Shown here piece by piece: positions 1 through 12,785 of a DNA stretch of 64,000 bases. The number at the start of each line of letters is the position of its first letter. Positions within the stretch are counted from its first letter, which is position 1. Made by a program: the position numbers and the translations under genes. The DNA is from Metellina segmentata (lineage: Eukaryota; Arthropoda; Arachnida; Araneae; Tetragnathidae), in the NCBI GenBank assembly GCA_947359465.1, contig OX375874.1:95241172-95305171 (forward strand), given 5' to 3'. The notes beneath the pieces are model-generated. The model saw only the letters and a list, made by a program, of their open reading frames with translations, was not told the origin of the DNA and did no database searches.

Positions 1-3000
1 TGGGGGCCGTTCACATCAAGTTTGGCTGGAGCCAGAAGGTACTTTTCTTATTCTAGTGTAAAACGTATTCAAAATTAAGTGTTTTCACATTTTGTTTTCA
101 AAATACTATTACAAATTCGTTTTTTATGTATTTGAATAGAATTGATTGTAAAATGCAAGAATAATTTTCTGCTTTTGCTTAAATACCTCTGCCATTTTTA
201 TCTTTGATCATATATAAGTACTTATATAAAGTTTTCCTGTCAGAGTAAGATGCAGTTGAGTTTAAGGGTATCACTTTCAAAACTTATATTTAAACAAAAG
301 CCAGGTTTTAGATTAGCTCTAATAAAAGTCAAATTTTCTTAAAGAAATTTCGAATTTGGAAAATGAATATGCCATTTTTAGACAAACTTTCACACGTCTT
401 TCTTCATATTCCTATTTTTAACTCAATATCTCATCACATTTGAAATTTTGGATAAAGATCTTATTTCTAAAGTAAGAGGTAAGTCTGTATGGCTTCACAC
501 ATTTAAAGAGTAAAACGTTACTTTATAATTTAAAAAAAAATTATGATTAGGATGCATAAAGAAACTAAAAACTTTCACACTTGAATTTTGATATTAATTT
601 TTCATTAGTCAATTGATTTTCTTATTTATACTTTTAATATTTTAATTTTAAAATAAATTAACAAAAATCATATAGTTTAAAAGAATTTTTTTAACATGAC
701 TCTCAGCACATTGCTTCAAGGATTTTATGAGTTTATGTGTATAATTTAATTCAGATTTTGGAGTTGCTTTTGAACTAATCAGTTGTGATCTCTAAAAATG
801 GAGCTAAAGATACTCTATCAAGTTCCACCAAGAAAATTTTGTGCATAAAACAATTCTGACAAATACTATTTGTAGAGGAATAAAAAAAGCTCTGGTTGCC
901 AGTATGTTCGCAGGATTAGTCAGAATATCCCCAAATTAAGATATGGACTTCCAAATATTATTTTATTCAATTTTTACAAGAAACTTCTAAAATTAAAACT
1001 TTTGAAACTTATTTTAGCTATACATATACACAGTCCAGTCACATTAATGTGACCACCACCTACTTTCAACGTCAACGTGAAATAACCAATCACAAAAAGC
1101 AGGTGGCAGCACATTGCAGTGGAGTGTATATAAAAGATGTCGTAGGGCATCGGAAAGCATTTCAATCGTTGGCGTAATGCAGAAACTAGTGATTTATCTG
1201 ACGTCAAAAAAAGCATGGCACATGTGGTGCACCACGGGCTACAGATGACAGAGGGGAGCAAAGACAACGGAGATGCGTTTGGGCGAATAGACATGCAACT
1301 GTTGAGCAACTGACCGCCCAGATGAACCAAGGGGCTACCAAGAGTGCATCCTCAACAACGGTTCAGCGAATGTTGCTGCGCATGGGCCTCCGCAGTAGAC
1401 ACCTGGTTAATGCACCTATGCTCACTGCTGTTCATCGGCGACGAAGGCTGGAATTTGCATGCCAGTACCGCAACTGGACGTCCACAGAGTGGCGACAGTT
1501 GGCTTTTCCGATGAATGACGTTTTATGCTCCATCGGACAGATGGTCGTTGGCGTATACTGAGTGAAACGTCTGAAAGCAAACACCCTGCAACAATTGCCA
1601 AAAGGATCCAGGCTGGAAGAGGGAGCATTATGGTTTGGGGAATGTTTTCCTGGCATTCACTGGGTGCACTCATCATTGTGGAAGGCACGATGGATCAGCA
1701 CAAGTACGCATCTGTCCTTGCAGACCATGTCCACCCCTACATGCGAATTATTTTCCCTCAGAATGATAGCATCTACCAGCAGGACAATGCGAGGTGTCAT
1801 ACAGCTTGCAGTGTATGTGCGTGGTTCGAAGAGCACCAGGATGAGTTCACCGTACTCCCCTGGCCAGCAAACTCACCGGATTTAAACCCAATCGAGAATA
1901 TGTGAAACCACCTCAATCGGGTTGTTCGCGCCATGGATCCTCAACCGCGTAATCTAGCACAGCTGGCCACTGCACTGGAGTCGGCATGGCTCAACATCCC
2001 AGTGAACACCTTCAGAAACCTAATTGATTCTCTTCCTGCACGTCTCGTAGCGGTCCGCTCTGCCAAAAGTGGTTATTCTGGCTTTTGACAGGTGGTCACA
2101 TTAATGTGACTGGACTGTGTATGTTCCCAATAGTTTGTGGCATGATGTCTATTGCTTCAATTTTTCTAGGTTTGGATTCAGATTTAGTTTATCCTCAAGG
2201 GTTATCATGCACACTACCTGAAGAGTTGCAACTGAAACTGCTCAGGTATTTGCCTGGGTTACATAATGTAATTATGAAAAGACCAGGTAAATATTTTAAT
2301 GCACTAAAGTATTCCTGATAATGTATGCTATTTCTGTAGTAAATCCTATAGGAAATGGTTATCCAATATTGCAGATTCAAATTTAACAACATTTGTTCAA
2401 TATTTCTCCAATATGAATTTAGCACATGTGTTACACCTATGTTGAATCAGCAAAAGAATATTTATACAGTGTTGCCTTCCAATATTGGAACCTTAAAAAC
2501 ATTTAAATGTACATAAGCTTACATAAGAACCTAATTCAAATTTTTTAATGAGGATAATTGCTTGTTTCAACTTAATTATGTTGAACTTAACTATGCACAA
2601 TGTTCTGTCAATTTCATAGTACCTCTAAATTTTTTTTAATTAAATATCCTTTATTGTGATAGTTAATAAAATATTACTTGTATTCATATTCCTTGAAAAA
2701 AACTGAAAGTTATTCATTCTGAAAGTATAATTAACTTGTAGTTTAAATTAATAATTTCATGAAACCTTGTATGTTATAAAAGCTTGTTTAAACATTAATT
2801 ATAGCTGCTACATTCTGATATTAATGATTACACAATACCACAAAGATAAAATATAGATTTAATTTATCCATCCTACCAATTTCAATGTAGTTTTTAGTTT
2901 TAAATGATCCAATAACTGAAAAGTGTTTTACAATTTTTTTATTAAATTGTCAAGAAAAATGGAGTAAGTATTATGAGTAAAGGCAAAGCTAGATCTGGAT

Positions 3001-6000
3001 GCATTTTATTATGAGTGAATTGATTTTACAAGCACTTTTTGAACAAACATAAATATTGTTTCGTTTATCAGTTATGCTAATGATTATTTTTTTTTTTAAT
3101 ATTTCCAACTAAACTTTAATAAAATTGGTTTTATATGAAAATTATCAGACTATTTTGTTATGCATTTCAGGTTACGGAGTGGAATATGATTTTATTGATC
3201 CTCGACAACTGAAGCCATCATTAGAAACACATAAAATTAAAAGTTTATTCTTAGCAGGACAAGTAAATGGGACTACTGGCTATGAAGAAGCTGCTTCACA
3301 GGTCATATATATTATATTATCTTTAATTTTAAGTTATAAAAAATATATTAGCTTACAGACATTCTAATAAAACTTAAACAGAACAATTCTTGCATGCTTG
3401 AAGTGTAAAACAAAAACTTTAAATTTATCTCTCCAGTTTTCACTAAAAATTATTGCTAAAATTCATTTCACAAACAAGTACCTTCTTTAATATTTTATAA
3501 ACTTTTACATTTTAGGGCATAATTGCTGGAATTAATGCAGCATGTCTTGTTCAGGCCAAAGACCCCTTCATAATCAGTAGAACTGAAGGTTATATTGGTG
3601 TATTAATAGATGATCTTACCACTCATGGAGTAGTTGAACCATACCGTATGTTTACTAGTCGTGCAGAGTTTAGACTATATTTAAGGCCTGACAATGCTGA
3701 TATACGTCTGACTGAAAAAGGTACATTTTCTTGTTTTACTTTTCTGATGTTATACATCACAGGGTTCCCAAAGGGTCAAGGAAAACCTGGAATTGCCATA
3801 AAATTTTTGTCCAAAAAAGTCGAAAAAATCAGGGAAATTATGCATTTTTCCCAAAACCTGGAAAGTAGTCTCAATGACCTGGAAAATGATTGATCATGGC
3901 ATCTCAGACGCTTTGGTGAAAAGTAGCCATTATAATTCATACACAGTTTCATATCACTTAATTTTTTGATAGAATTTTTCTTCCAATTAATGTTTAATTA
4001 ATTAATTAAAATGTTACTTTATGAAAAATTATATTTTTTTATTGAACTTTCATTTAAAAAATGTTTTTTATTCATGAAACCCAAGTATAAAGATTATAGA
4101 TTTCTGAAAAGCTAAACTTTTGGCAGACTACAGAAAGTTATCCTCTATTTCCTTCTCTAGCATTTGTGATAAGTGTGCCCTTTCAAGAATTGCAGATTTA
4201 TGTCTTTGGTAATGTTATTATTAAATCTAGCTGAATTATGTATATTATTTCTGAAACAAGTTTGCTATATAAATGAAAAAGCATTAAACACGTTAGATGC
4301 TCTGGTAAAAATTAATTTTTAACAATTGGCTACAGTTTCAATTATGACTTTGTTTGACTCAAAAACTTTTGTTAATGGCTAATGACTTATTGAAGGGGGT
4401 GAATCTGAAAATGCCAGCACCATTACTAATAGCTGTTGTACTGAAACCCCTGCTGATACACTAAAGACCGATTGCTGAAGTAGATTACAGCATGTACCTG
4501 ATTGGAATGTTTTACAGTTCCCCCAGGGTTCAATATAATAGTATCCCAGATATTCAAATCGTTGTGTAGAGAAAAAGTCACACTCACACATAACGTGTAT
4601 AGAACTATCCTCTACCATCCGATAGCCTCTACATAATGGGTCATCTATAATAGTCATAATGTTGAGGTGTCTATTTAGGGTACAGTGACCAGTTAGATGG
4701 CCAATAGCTACCCTGATTTCTTTTCTGCTCAATTTCAGCAGTCAATTTTCCCTTGATCTATCCCAGGGAGATTATTGATTGAGCTCTTTGTCTTGTCTTT
4801 GATCATTAGATTGAATCCCTGTATAGTAGGACTCGGCGAGGAGTAAACCCTTGGTAGTCCTCTTACCACATTGTGAGGTAGATCCAAAACAGGCTCTGGT
4901 CCAATAAATGGCATATCATATCCATCTTTTGCTAATTGGTCTGCCATTTTATCACCCACAATGACCATGGACCCAGACAAGAGACACTTTGTTTCTCTCA
5001 GCCAGATCCTCAACCACATTGTGACAATCCCACACTGCTTTTGAAGAAAGCAGTGACTCTGCAAGACCTTTAGGACTGCCTGGTTGTCAGAAGATTTTTA
5101 TAACCCTCCTAACAAACCCTACTGAGGCAGTTGTAAATACAGGCAGAGATTACTAGAACCTCAGCCTGTAATACAGTGGCCAACTTACCCAAAGAGAAAG
5201 ATAGCCTTATTTTTCGATTAGGACGAAAGGCACCTGAACCAGTGTTATGAAATGTTTTTGAATCATCTGTGTACCAAATTTCATCACTTCCTCTGTTCAT
5301 ACCGGAGACAGATCTCCATTCTTCTCTGGTTGGACATATATTATATTTGGCTTGAAAGCAAAATTGCTTTAACATCCAATCAGATCTTATTAATACATAG
5401 GGATGTTCTTTTACCTGCGAATCAACATTTTTGAACATAGGCATTTCATAGGAGGATTTCCAATTGCATGAGTTTGAGACGCTGTGAACATGAAATTGCC
5501 TCTAGTTCCACTTGCTTATGCAGTGGTAGGAGTCCCAGAAGAAAGTCTCTTAGGAAGTGGTTCGCATTGCACTAGTAATTGCAATAGTCGCTATTCTCTG
5601 TATACTAGTGAGTTCTTTCTTCACTGTCTCATTCAATTTGTTAATTCACAGGTTTCAAAGTTGGCTGTGTATCTGAAGACCGATACAAGACATATACATG
5701 CATGGCAAATTCCTTGAAAGAGTCCATTGAAGAATTAAAGAAAGTTACAAAAACATCAAAAGAATGGCAAATTAGTGTTAAGAGCCCTATAAAAAAGAAG
5801 TAACATAGTATTCCTCACATGTATTTATATTTCTGTAAATAGCATGTGTTTATAATGATAAAATGGATGGGTTGTAAGTTACTGAAATGCTTTGCGATGA
5901 ATTATTTCTAGCGTGTTGCCTGGCCAAAATTTTGATACTTCACTATAGTGTTTTTCTCAAATCACCATTAAAAAAATAAGAGCTTAGTATATTACAACTG

Positions 6001-9000
6001 TATAATTATAGGAAATGTTTTATAATATTGCTTGTGTCTCAAATTTTATAATGATTGCTTCATCATTTTATTTTAAAGATTTTTATCAAATTGCTAATAG
6101 TTACTAATTATTTGAGCAATGTAAGAACTTTCCATTATAAGTGATGATCCATACTAAAACACATTTCTGTTTTGTTAACAGACCTGTACGCAGACATAAA
6201 GTGGTGGGTTTCCACATGCCTTAAAAGTGCCTGTGATTTTTCATGATAGTTTTTTGAGGGCCCCTTAAAAATCTTCATGTGTGAATCTTCATCAGAATAT
6301 TGCAATATGCTTTTACACGAGTATTACATATTTTATTTCTGATACTTTCAAAAACTGAGATCAATAGCGTTTTCCCAAAGTAATATTAATCAAATCAAAA
6401 TAGATTCAATAAAAATCGAGGGAACTAAAAGTATGCTTTTAAAATTGGATCTGTCAAACCTAAACTTATATAGTCGAAAATAAATGAAAAATAGACCATA
6501 AAAAGGCTGTAATTTTTCTTTTGCTTGAAGGTTAAGAAACCTGATAACTAAAAGTTTTAGGTCTATAAAGCTTTCTATGTATTAATAGGGAGTTAAAAAA
6601 GCATTTATATAAATTTAGATTAGTTATTGTGTTTACATAGTAACCTTTGTTTGCATCAGTTTTGTTAGTTCTGCTTTTTAATACAAATTGTAACTTGGTT
6701 CTTGTTGAAAATTTTTAACTATATCAATGCATTGTTAGTAATGAGTAAAACTTAACAAAAACCATCCCTCTATTCACCTGTGTTTAAAAAAGCAATAATG
6801 CACAAAACAAATCAATTTCTTCAATCTAGTGCAGTTTAAAAGTTTAAATCTAAAAGCTAGTCAGAGTGCTGCTAGTTGATTAATTGTAGACTAGTTGTAG
6901 TTTGTAGTAGCGCTATTCCAACAAGACTACAAGGGGGAAAACACTTACACAAAATTTATTTAAAACGTAAAAAAAAATAAAGCACGAACAGAATTTAGAA
7001 GAACATGTTAAGTGCTCAAAGAATACAATTTAACACATTCATTTTTTATATTAAATACTTGACATTACAAAATGTTACATGTATTAAATAATGTTTTTAG
7101 TGGACTTGAATTCCTCTGTGTATCAGGGATGAAAATTGAAAACATTTTTGAATATTTGCCTCAGCATGTAAGAAGTTCTGAAGACTTACCTCACTTACTA
7201 TCACGTCTACAAATAGAAGGTAATTTAATTTACTATGTGTTTAATCCTTTCTACTTCATTTTTTGTGCATATTTTACATTTATATTGCATAATAAAACAA
7301 AAGTTACAAGATTAAAGGCTTGTTTCCCTTTGAATAAAACTTGCAAGAAATGATTTTAAAGATGAAAATTTTTTTGAATGTCTGGGTCATTCCTTCTGAA
7401 ATTAGAAAAAATAAGAAAAATTTCTTAATACTTGCAAAACTTATTTAATATTTGCAGTAAATAGTAGTTTCCTAAGGATATAATGGAAAAGACTTCACTA
7501 AGAAAATAACTTTTTTATGACTAAATGATTATTTTACACATGGATAGCTTGGATTAAACAAAAAATGAATTTCAAATAGAATTTCATCTGAAACTTTGAA
7601 TATGTGTTATAATGATTATTTAATTTTTATTTGCATGTTATAGTATGAAAGCATGTGAGTATGTTATCCTCTGTGATAAAAAAAAATAGAAATAAAAAAA
7701 AATTCTATCTTGTTAAAAAATGCTCTTTTGGAAAAAATAAACAAAAGGCAAAAGAAAAATTGGGGGACATAAAATAGACATTTTGGTCAAAAAAATTGAA
7801 AAGCTATGATGTTTTGAGAAATTTCCTTCACAGTGCTTAAATATAAAATTATGTTATAAATATGATTTTAAAAAATCACAGTTTTTCCGTAATTGTACCT
7901 TTTAAATATTTTTTTTAATCACTTAATTACATCATGCTATTTTTTATAAAAAAAGCTATAAAATAAGAATGATTTTTAATGTCTTTCTATTTCTAAAGAT
8001 ACCAGAGCAATTTGAAATTTGTAGCAACGTGATTAAAGTCTAGTGTCTATTTTTGTTGATATCTCTGATTCTGGAGTGATAGCTATTAACTTACTTTCTG
8101 ACTTTTCCTTTTCTAAAAAATGCATGGATATAAAAATTCTATATTTGTCAATAATAAAATATGGGTCACAAACAGGAAAATTTTTGTCCTCAAAATTCTA
8201 CTTATGATGTCAATAAATAACAAAATATAGATTTTTCAGAACCTAATATGGTGCAGTTGCAAAAAAAAAATTTTTTTTGATGATTTGCTCGTTTTGGTTA
8301 GAATAACTTTCTTCTAGATTCATCTGTACTTTATTTTCTCTTCATTGTATGATAAAAAAAATAAGATATTTGAAAATACAAATTATGCATGTATATTATG
8401 AAATTAACATAGTGCAAAATTTTGAAGCCAGGTACAGTTCTGCTGTTGATCGGCAATTGACTGAAATAAGAGAACTTAAAGAGGATGAAGATCTAGAACT
8501 ACCAGAAGATTTTGAACAAATGATGTAAGTGCATCACTAAGTATTCATGTTATTTAGATATATATTACATTTTTAAAAAGGCATTTTATCCTGTTGTTGT
8601 TGTTGTCGTGCGGGCCATATATGGCCCAATTGGGGGTGCCATTGCTCCGGAGGGTTGGACTTCTTCATACATGACACATCCGTTTTACATGAAGGTCCCT
8701 TTCACACATCCATTCACTTACACATATCGTAATTTAAACCCCAATCATCCCCCTGATCAGGTACCCCCAGAGGTATTGATTTGGTATGGGAACATAGGGG
8801 ACTTTGTGACCACAACCTATTTAACGTGCCCCAGCCACCATTAGCGAACATGACGGTCTTTTGCCAGGTCCAAGCGCCGATCTCGCAACCATCAGAATTG
8901 CAGGCTCCGCTGAGGACAGAACCCACAACCCTTCCGATGCAAGCCTGACGCTCTATTGACTGAGCTACCGCGGCTCGCATTTTATCCTTATGAGTTAATT

Positions 9001-9770
9001 ATATAAAGTATTGATTGTTAAAAATACTCCTAAAATGCATACCTTAAATAAACTATCTCATGCATACTGTTTACATTGTGTTTATTGTAGGAATAATATT
9101 CAACTTTCAAATGAAGTGCGTGAGAAGCTAATGAAAGTACGACCTACAAATGTGAGTAATTCAAACAATTTTATTAATAATTTTTTCTTTTATGTTCAAA
9201 TGAATTGTAAAGAGAAAATAGATATTGAATTGCACTTTTGTTCATGCATTTTTTTATTTTCTTCCGTTATTTATGATATTTCTGCTTGTAGTGCTAAAAT
9301 AAGTTTAAATTTATGAATAGTATAAAAAACTATTCAAAAATTAAAATACACTTTCCAGTTTGTGTAACTCAAATAGTTGAGGCAGTGTTTACATTCCTAA
9401 AAATAAATAAATCAAACTTAAGCTTTGTTTCCTTGTCTCTCAATCATCACTTTATGGTTGGAAAGAAATGAAGTTTAGCTTGTTTAAACAGATAAGCTTT
9501 ATTCCTCTCCAATAAATAAGAAAATTATACATAAAGCTCTTTTGTATCAAGTTAAATTTACAAATGAGATGTGCATTAATCACTTTTTCCCCAGAAGTAC
9601 AATTTTTTATTTCAAATGTATCAAATGAAATTTGCAGAACTACAAAAATTGTATTGCTTTTTCAGCTTGGTGCTGCTAAAAGAATTCCTGGTATTACACC
9701 TTCAGCATTAGCTGCACTATTGTACTATGTCCGAAGGCAAAAAGCTTCTTTTGATGTATATAAAAAATAA
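1..9770 (+). CDS. MTO1: MTO1, mitochondrial tRNA 5-taurinomethyluridine synthase subunit, 3' part (9 exons)
   Basis: Orthologue of MTO1/MnmG (GidA), the FAD protein that works with GTPBP3 in mitochondria to modify wobble uridine 34 of several tRNAs. Exons, with GT..AG borders and matching phases: 1-38 (partial, entering from the left), 2170-2286, 3171-3301, 3516-3720, 5652-5799, 7101-7219, 8428-8524, 9091-9151, 9666-9770 (TAA at 9768-9770). They give about 339 residues, roughly the second half of the protein. Visible family motifs are HQVWLEPEG across the first junction, [46 protein letters not shown] and [18 protein letters not shown], then the C-terminal helical domain ending [14 protein letters not shown]. 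The FAD-binding N-terminus lies outside the window. Two junctions are odd: the donor at 5800 directly precedes an in-frame stop if unspliced, and the acceptor at 8427 has a poor pyrimidine tract. Introns 2287-3170, 5800-7100 and 7220-8427 hold nothing else I recognise. Confidence 0.95.
1029..2119 (+). mobile_element. Tc1-like DNA transposon, inactive, in an MTO1 intron
   Basis: A 1,091-bp element flanked by TA on both sides, with matching terminal inverted repeats of about 28 bp that begin CACAGTCCAGTCAC. Each repeat contains a perfect 16-bp palindrome. Inside is a Tc1-family transposase on the plus strand: a helix-turn-helix part around 1322-1560 and a catalytic part around 1525-1905 with QQDNARCH (second catalytic Asp) and [10 protein letters not shown] (third acidic residue). 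The reading frame shifts near 1500-1525, and a stop follows NPIENM where the family has Trp, so this copy cannot code for an active enzyme. Confidence 0.9.
3752..3900. repeat. Possible hAT-like MITE fragment in an MTO1 intron
   Basis: Just after the donor of the 3516-3720 exon the intron carries CAGGGTTCCCAAAGGGTCAA followed by repeated 'cctggaa' and 'cagggaaatt' words. This resembles terminal sequence of widespread non-autonomous hAT-like repeats. I found no opposite terminus or target duplication, so the limits are approximate. Confidence 0.25.
4379..5470 (-). mobile_element. Non-LTR retrotransposon remnant (RNase H and 3' end), antisense in an MTO1 intron
   Basis: Three minus-strand reading frames follow one another: 5444-5109, 5064-4735 and 4732-4379. 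The first has an RNase H start (IWYTDDSKT, then [15 protein letters not shown]). The second continues with [22 protein letters not shown]. The third has the C-terminal cysteine segment ([29 protein letters not shown]). This order is that of RNase-H-bearing non-LTR elements of the I/R1/Jockey group. Frameshifts split the ORF and the reverse transcriptase is missing, so it is a 5'-truncated dead copy. Confidence 0.8.
8593..8976 (-). repeat. tRNA-derived SINE (type B), full insertion with 12-bp target duplication
   Basis: Read on the minus strand, the right end has a tRNA-like head with an A-box-like GGTAGCTCAGTCAATAGAGC and a B-box-like GGTTGTGGGTTC. The left end has a CAA-type simple tail (GTTGTTGTTGTTGT on plus). 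The element is flanked by the direct repeat GCATTTTATCCT at 8581-8592 and 8977-8988. It sits in the MTO1 intron between exons 8428-8524 and 9091-9151. It is a retroposed tRNA-like sequence, not a functional tRNA gene. Confidence 0.85.
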
Positions 9771-9783
9771 ATAATAGCTGTAA

Positions 9784-9789
9784 AATAAA
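9784..9789 (+). terminator. MTO1 polyadenylation signal
   Basis: AATAAA lies 14 bases after the MTO1 stop codon, which implies a very short 3' UTR. It is the first canonical hexamer downstream of the stop. Confidence 0.6.
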
Positions 9790-10337
9790 TATTTTTTAGT
9801 AAACTTGTTGTTAGTTGTGTAGTTTCAATTCTGAAGTATATCTGCAAAATTAAAATCTCACATTTTTAAATGCTCATAGTAAAAAGTGAATTAAGTTTAC
9901 TATTATCTCAAAAAATTATTCTAATATTAATTTAAAACTAACTAACTCAACTGGAAGATTTGTGTCCATGCTTTTATATTAATTAAATCCTCCCCCTTAC
10001 AGAAAAGCGACAAGTGTTGTCTTGTTTATTACACATAAGTTATTGCCTCATAACCAGTAACAATGGATTGTACAAATCCATTGTTTTCAAATGAAGTTTT
10101 TCTGATCACCATTGGTGCACCTGTAGATGAGTTTGTCTCGCGACTTAAAAATAGCATGTGAAGATGTTTGATATTTCTTAAATAATATGAACATTTTGAA
10201 AATATTTTTATATCTAAATAAGAGAAGTTTTTTTTCTGATCACTATTGGTACACCTACAGATGAGCCTGTCTCAGGACTTAAAAGTAGCGTATGAAGATA
10301 TGATATTTTCAATTATAAATATTTTGAAAATATTTTG
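9790..10337. other. Intergenic, with an imperfect tandem duplication of about 134 bp
   Basis: Downstream of MTO1 no gene is visible. From about 10094 a segment containing 'tctgatcac..attggt..cacct' is repeated with a 134-bp offset from 10228, diverged by scattered substitutions. The two units are adjacent, so this is a local tandem duplication. Confidence 0.6.
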
Positions 10338-10998
10338 TATCTTGTACCATATGGTACTAGCCAACCCTTTTTCTCTAACACGTGGACGCGGTAATGTGCA
10401 ACAACATCCAGACGGTGACAACAACAACTTCAGAGTTTGCACGTTTGTTTTTGTCAAAATACCGAAAGAGAGTTTTTCTCATCAGCGGCCTGGCGTTCCG
10501 TTGGTCCACCCCCTTTTCCTTCCCCTTGTGTCTGGCAATTGAGTTCAGAGATGCGATAAACCGTTCTGTGCGTTTTCAAGATCGATTTTCCCATCGACAC
10601 AGCTGGAGTTCCGTCGGTTCCCTAATCCCATGTCTGGAATGGAGATTAGCCTTTGGGAACTCAAGTCTTGTGAAATCGGCATTACAGACGGTTTTTGCAT
10701 CTCTGTGGGGGTGTCTTCAGTTCTGTTGAGGACATAAACATCTCTTGCCAGGGCTCGGAATTCACCCCTTCCCGTTCGCAGCTGTGGTTCTGCGGACCCA
10801 AGAGAACGGGGATTTGAGAAGGAGACTGATTCTGGAAATTCGACGAGAGACAGGCGTCTCTGTTTTGTGGAGAGCCATTGTTGCTTTGGCTCCAGGCAGG
10901 ATTTCGATTGTCGATGACTGTGCGTTAACTATTAGCTTGTAAATATTTTAATTATCTAAATAAATAGTTTAATTTTAAACTAGCTGTCTGTCTAATTT
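10338..10998 (+). repeat. GC-richer segment, possible solo LTR
   Basis: This stretch is clearly richer in G+C and CpG than its AT-rich surroundings. It starts near a perfect 14-bp palindrome (GTACCATATGGTAC, 10339-10352), contains an AATAAA-like signal near 10960 and ends near TTTTACATGACAGTACA. A GTAC occurs at both edges. The features fit a solo LTR, but I cannot prove termini or a target duplication, and short reading frames inside match nothing I know. Confidence 0.3.
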
Positions 10999-11243
10999 TT
11001 ACATGACAGTACACTCTAAATAAGAGGCCACTTTTTGTCTTCAATACGATTTCGTCAATCATGTCTTGGAGGCTTCAATCTAATAGTAGTATTTAGTAAC
11101 ATACTTTAAAACTCATCCATTCATACAAATCAATTTTTTAAAATTTGTCTTACTCTCAATGTTTGTGAATTGTTTGGCTTGATCACAAATTTCTGCTTCT
11201 TTAAAATAGAGAGCTAGCAATGGCAGTGTAGCCTCCAAATGTA

Positions 11244-12410
11244 CAGGGGTTCGACAAAAATATGGAAAAACCTCGTGAAATGCATGCTTGAAAAGAAATG
11301 TTTATTCCAGTGGAATGCGTTGGTGTTTTCGCCTACTGACGCCATCTAAAAACGTCGTAAATACGCTCCGCAGATCAGTCGTTATCAGGGCACTGTTCTG
11401 TGAAGTTGTTATTTCATCATGTCAGAGCTAACAGACTTCAAATTGTTATTGTTGGAGCTCGTCTGGTGGGTGCTTCCGTAAGCAAGGTAGCCGAAGTGTT
11501 TAGTGTTTCAAGTGGTACTGTATCTAAGATTTATTCCGCATATTTGGAAAGCAGAAAAACTTCATATGCTAAATCACAGCGCGGACGAAAGTGTGTGTTG
11601 AATGATCGTGACAGACAATCATTAAGGAGGATTGTGACTAAAAATAAGAAGACCACGGCTTCAAAAGTTACTGCTGAAATGAATGTCGTGCTCACATACC
11701 CTGTGAATACCAAAACAATAAGAAGGGAGCACCATAAGCAGGGTATTTCTGGCCGAGCTGTAGTTCAAATCCATTCATCAGTGATGCTAATGCCTGTAAC
11801 GGGAAAAAGTGGTGTTTAAGTCATAAAGCCTGGACTATGGAGCAATCGAAGACAGTAATTTGGTCGGATGAGTCTTGTTTCCCACTTCTGGTCGAGTATA
11901 CGTCTGGCGAACGCCATCCCAAGACTGCTTTTTGCCAAGAGTGAAACATGGCGGGGGTTCTGTGATGGTTTGGGCAGCCATATCGTGGTTTTCTGTTGGG
12001 CCCCATAATTACTCTGCAAGAGCACATTAAGGCCAAGGATTATGTGAACATTTTGACCGATCGGGTCCATCCCTTGGCACAAACTTTGTTCCCCATTGGT
12101 GATGGTGTCTTCCAAGACGACAAATCCTCTGTTCACACAGCTCACATCGTCCAGGACTGCTTTCTGAGCACAAGGATGATTGGTCGCATCTCCTCTAGCC
12201 ACCACAGTCACCAGACCTCAATATTATTGAATCTTTGTGGTCTACATTGGAGAGGAAAGTGCGTGATCGCTATCCGCCACCATATCTGAACTTGCCACCG
12301 TTTTGCGGGAATACTGGTAAAAGATTCCCTTGGCAAGCATATAGGAACTATCCATTCCGATAAGACTACAAGCTCTTTTGAATGCCAACGGTTTTCCTAC
12401 ACCATATTAA
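11244..12410 (+). mobile_element. Tc1-like DNA transposon, decayed
   Basis: The left end is TA followed by CAGGGGTTCGACAAAAATAT. The transposase runs on plus. The first frame, 11400-11819, holds the DNA-binding part: IVGARLVGASVSKVAEVF, then VSSGTVSKIYSAYLE and RDRQSLRRIV. Later parts in shifted frames include a WSDES-like catalytic segment (about 11860-11880), VKHGGGSVMVWAA (about 11940-11980) and PIITLQEHIKAKDYVNIL (about 12003-12055), then VFQDDKSSVHTAHIVQD. Several frameshifts separate these parts. The right terminal repeat is degenerate, so the 3' limit is approximate. Confidence 0.85.
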
Positions 12411-12785
12411 GCCAACACCGACTCTACAAAGCCTCCGTACGCTATTATGATGTCACAAATCGAAGGCCTACCAGCCGTGGTTGATCATAAACTTATAACT
12501 TCGTGAACTTATATTTCAGCTGTTTATTTATCTTTTGTTAGGTTGAAAGTTTTTAAGAACTGCTCTTAATCTTTGTACATTTTATAATAAAAAAAAGAGG
12601 AATTGATTTTTGGATAGTAAAAAATTGCAGAAAACAACATTTTAAAGCATAAAAAAACTTTGAAAAAAGAAACTGATGATCAACATAAAACTTGCTTATT
12701 TTAGTCCATTCAAAGCTTTTAATAGGTAGGTATAATATACCAATAAATAATTATGTAATAATAAAAATCAAATTAATTGAGTCAG

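Noticed and set aside
974..1330. 118-codon minus open frame
   Set aside because: It lies antisense in the Tc1 element and its composition reflects the terminal repeat and transposase shadow.
3648..3893. 81-codon frame with an MTO1 start
   Set aside because: Only the first part is exon (to 3720); the rest reads through a donor into intron repeat sequence.
5652..5806. In-frame stop suggesting MTO1 is a pseudogene
   Set aside because: The stop lies beyond a valid donor (AA|GTAACA) that restores phase with the next exon.
8900..8976. Possible functional tRNA gene on minus (A and B boxes)
   Set aside because: The tRNA-like part cannot fold as an intact tRNA with acceptor stem by eye, and it is the head of a SINE with a tail and target duplication.
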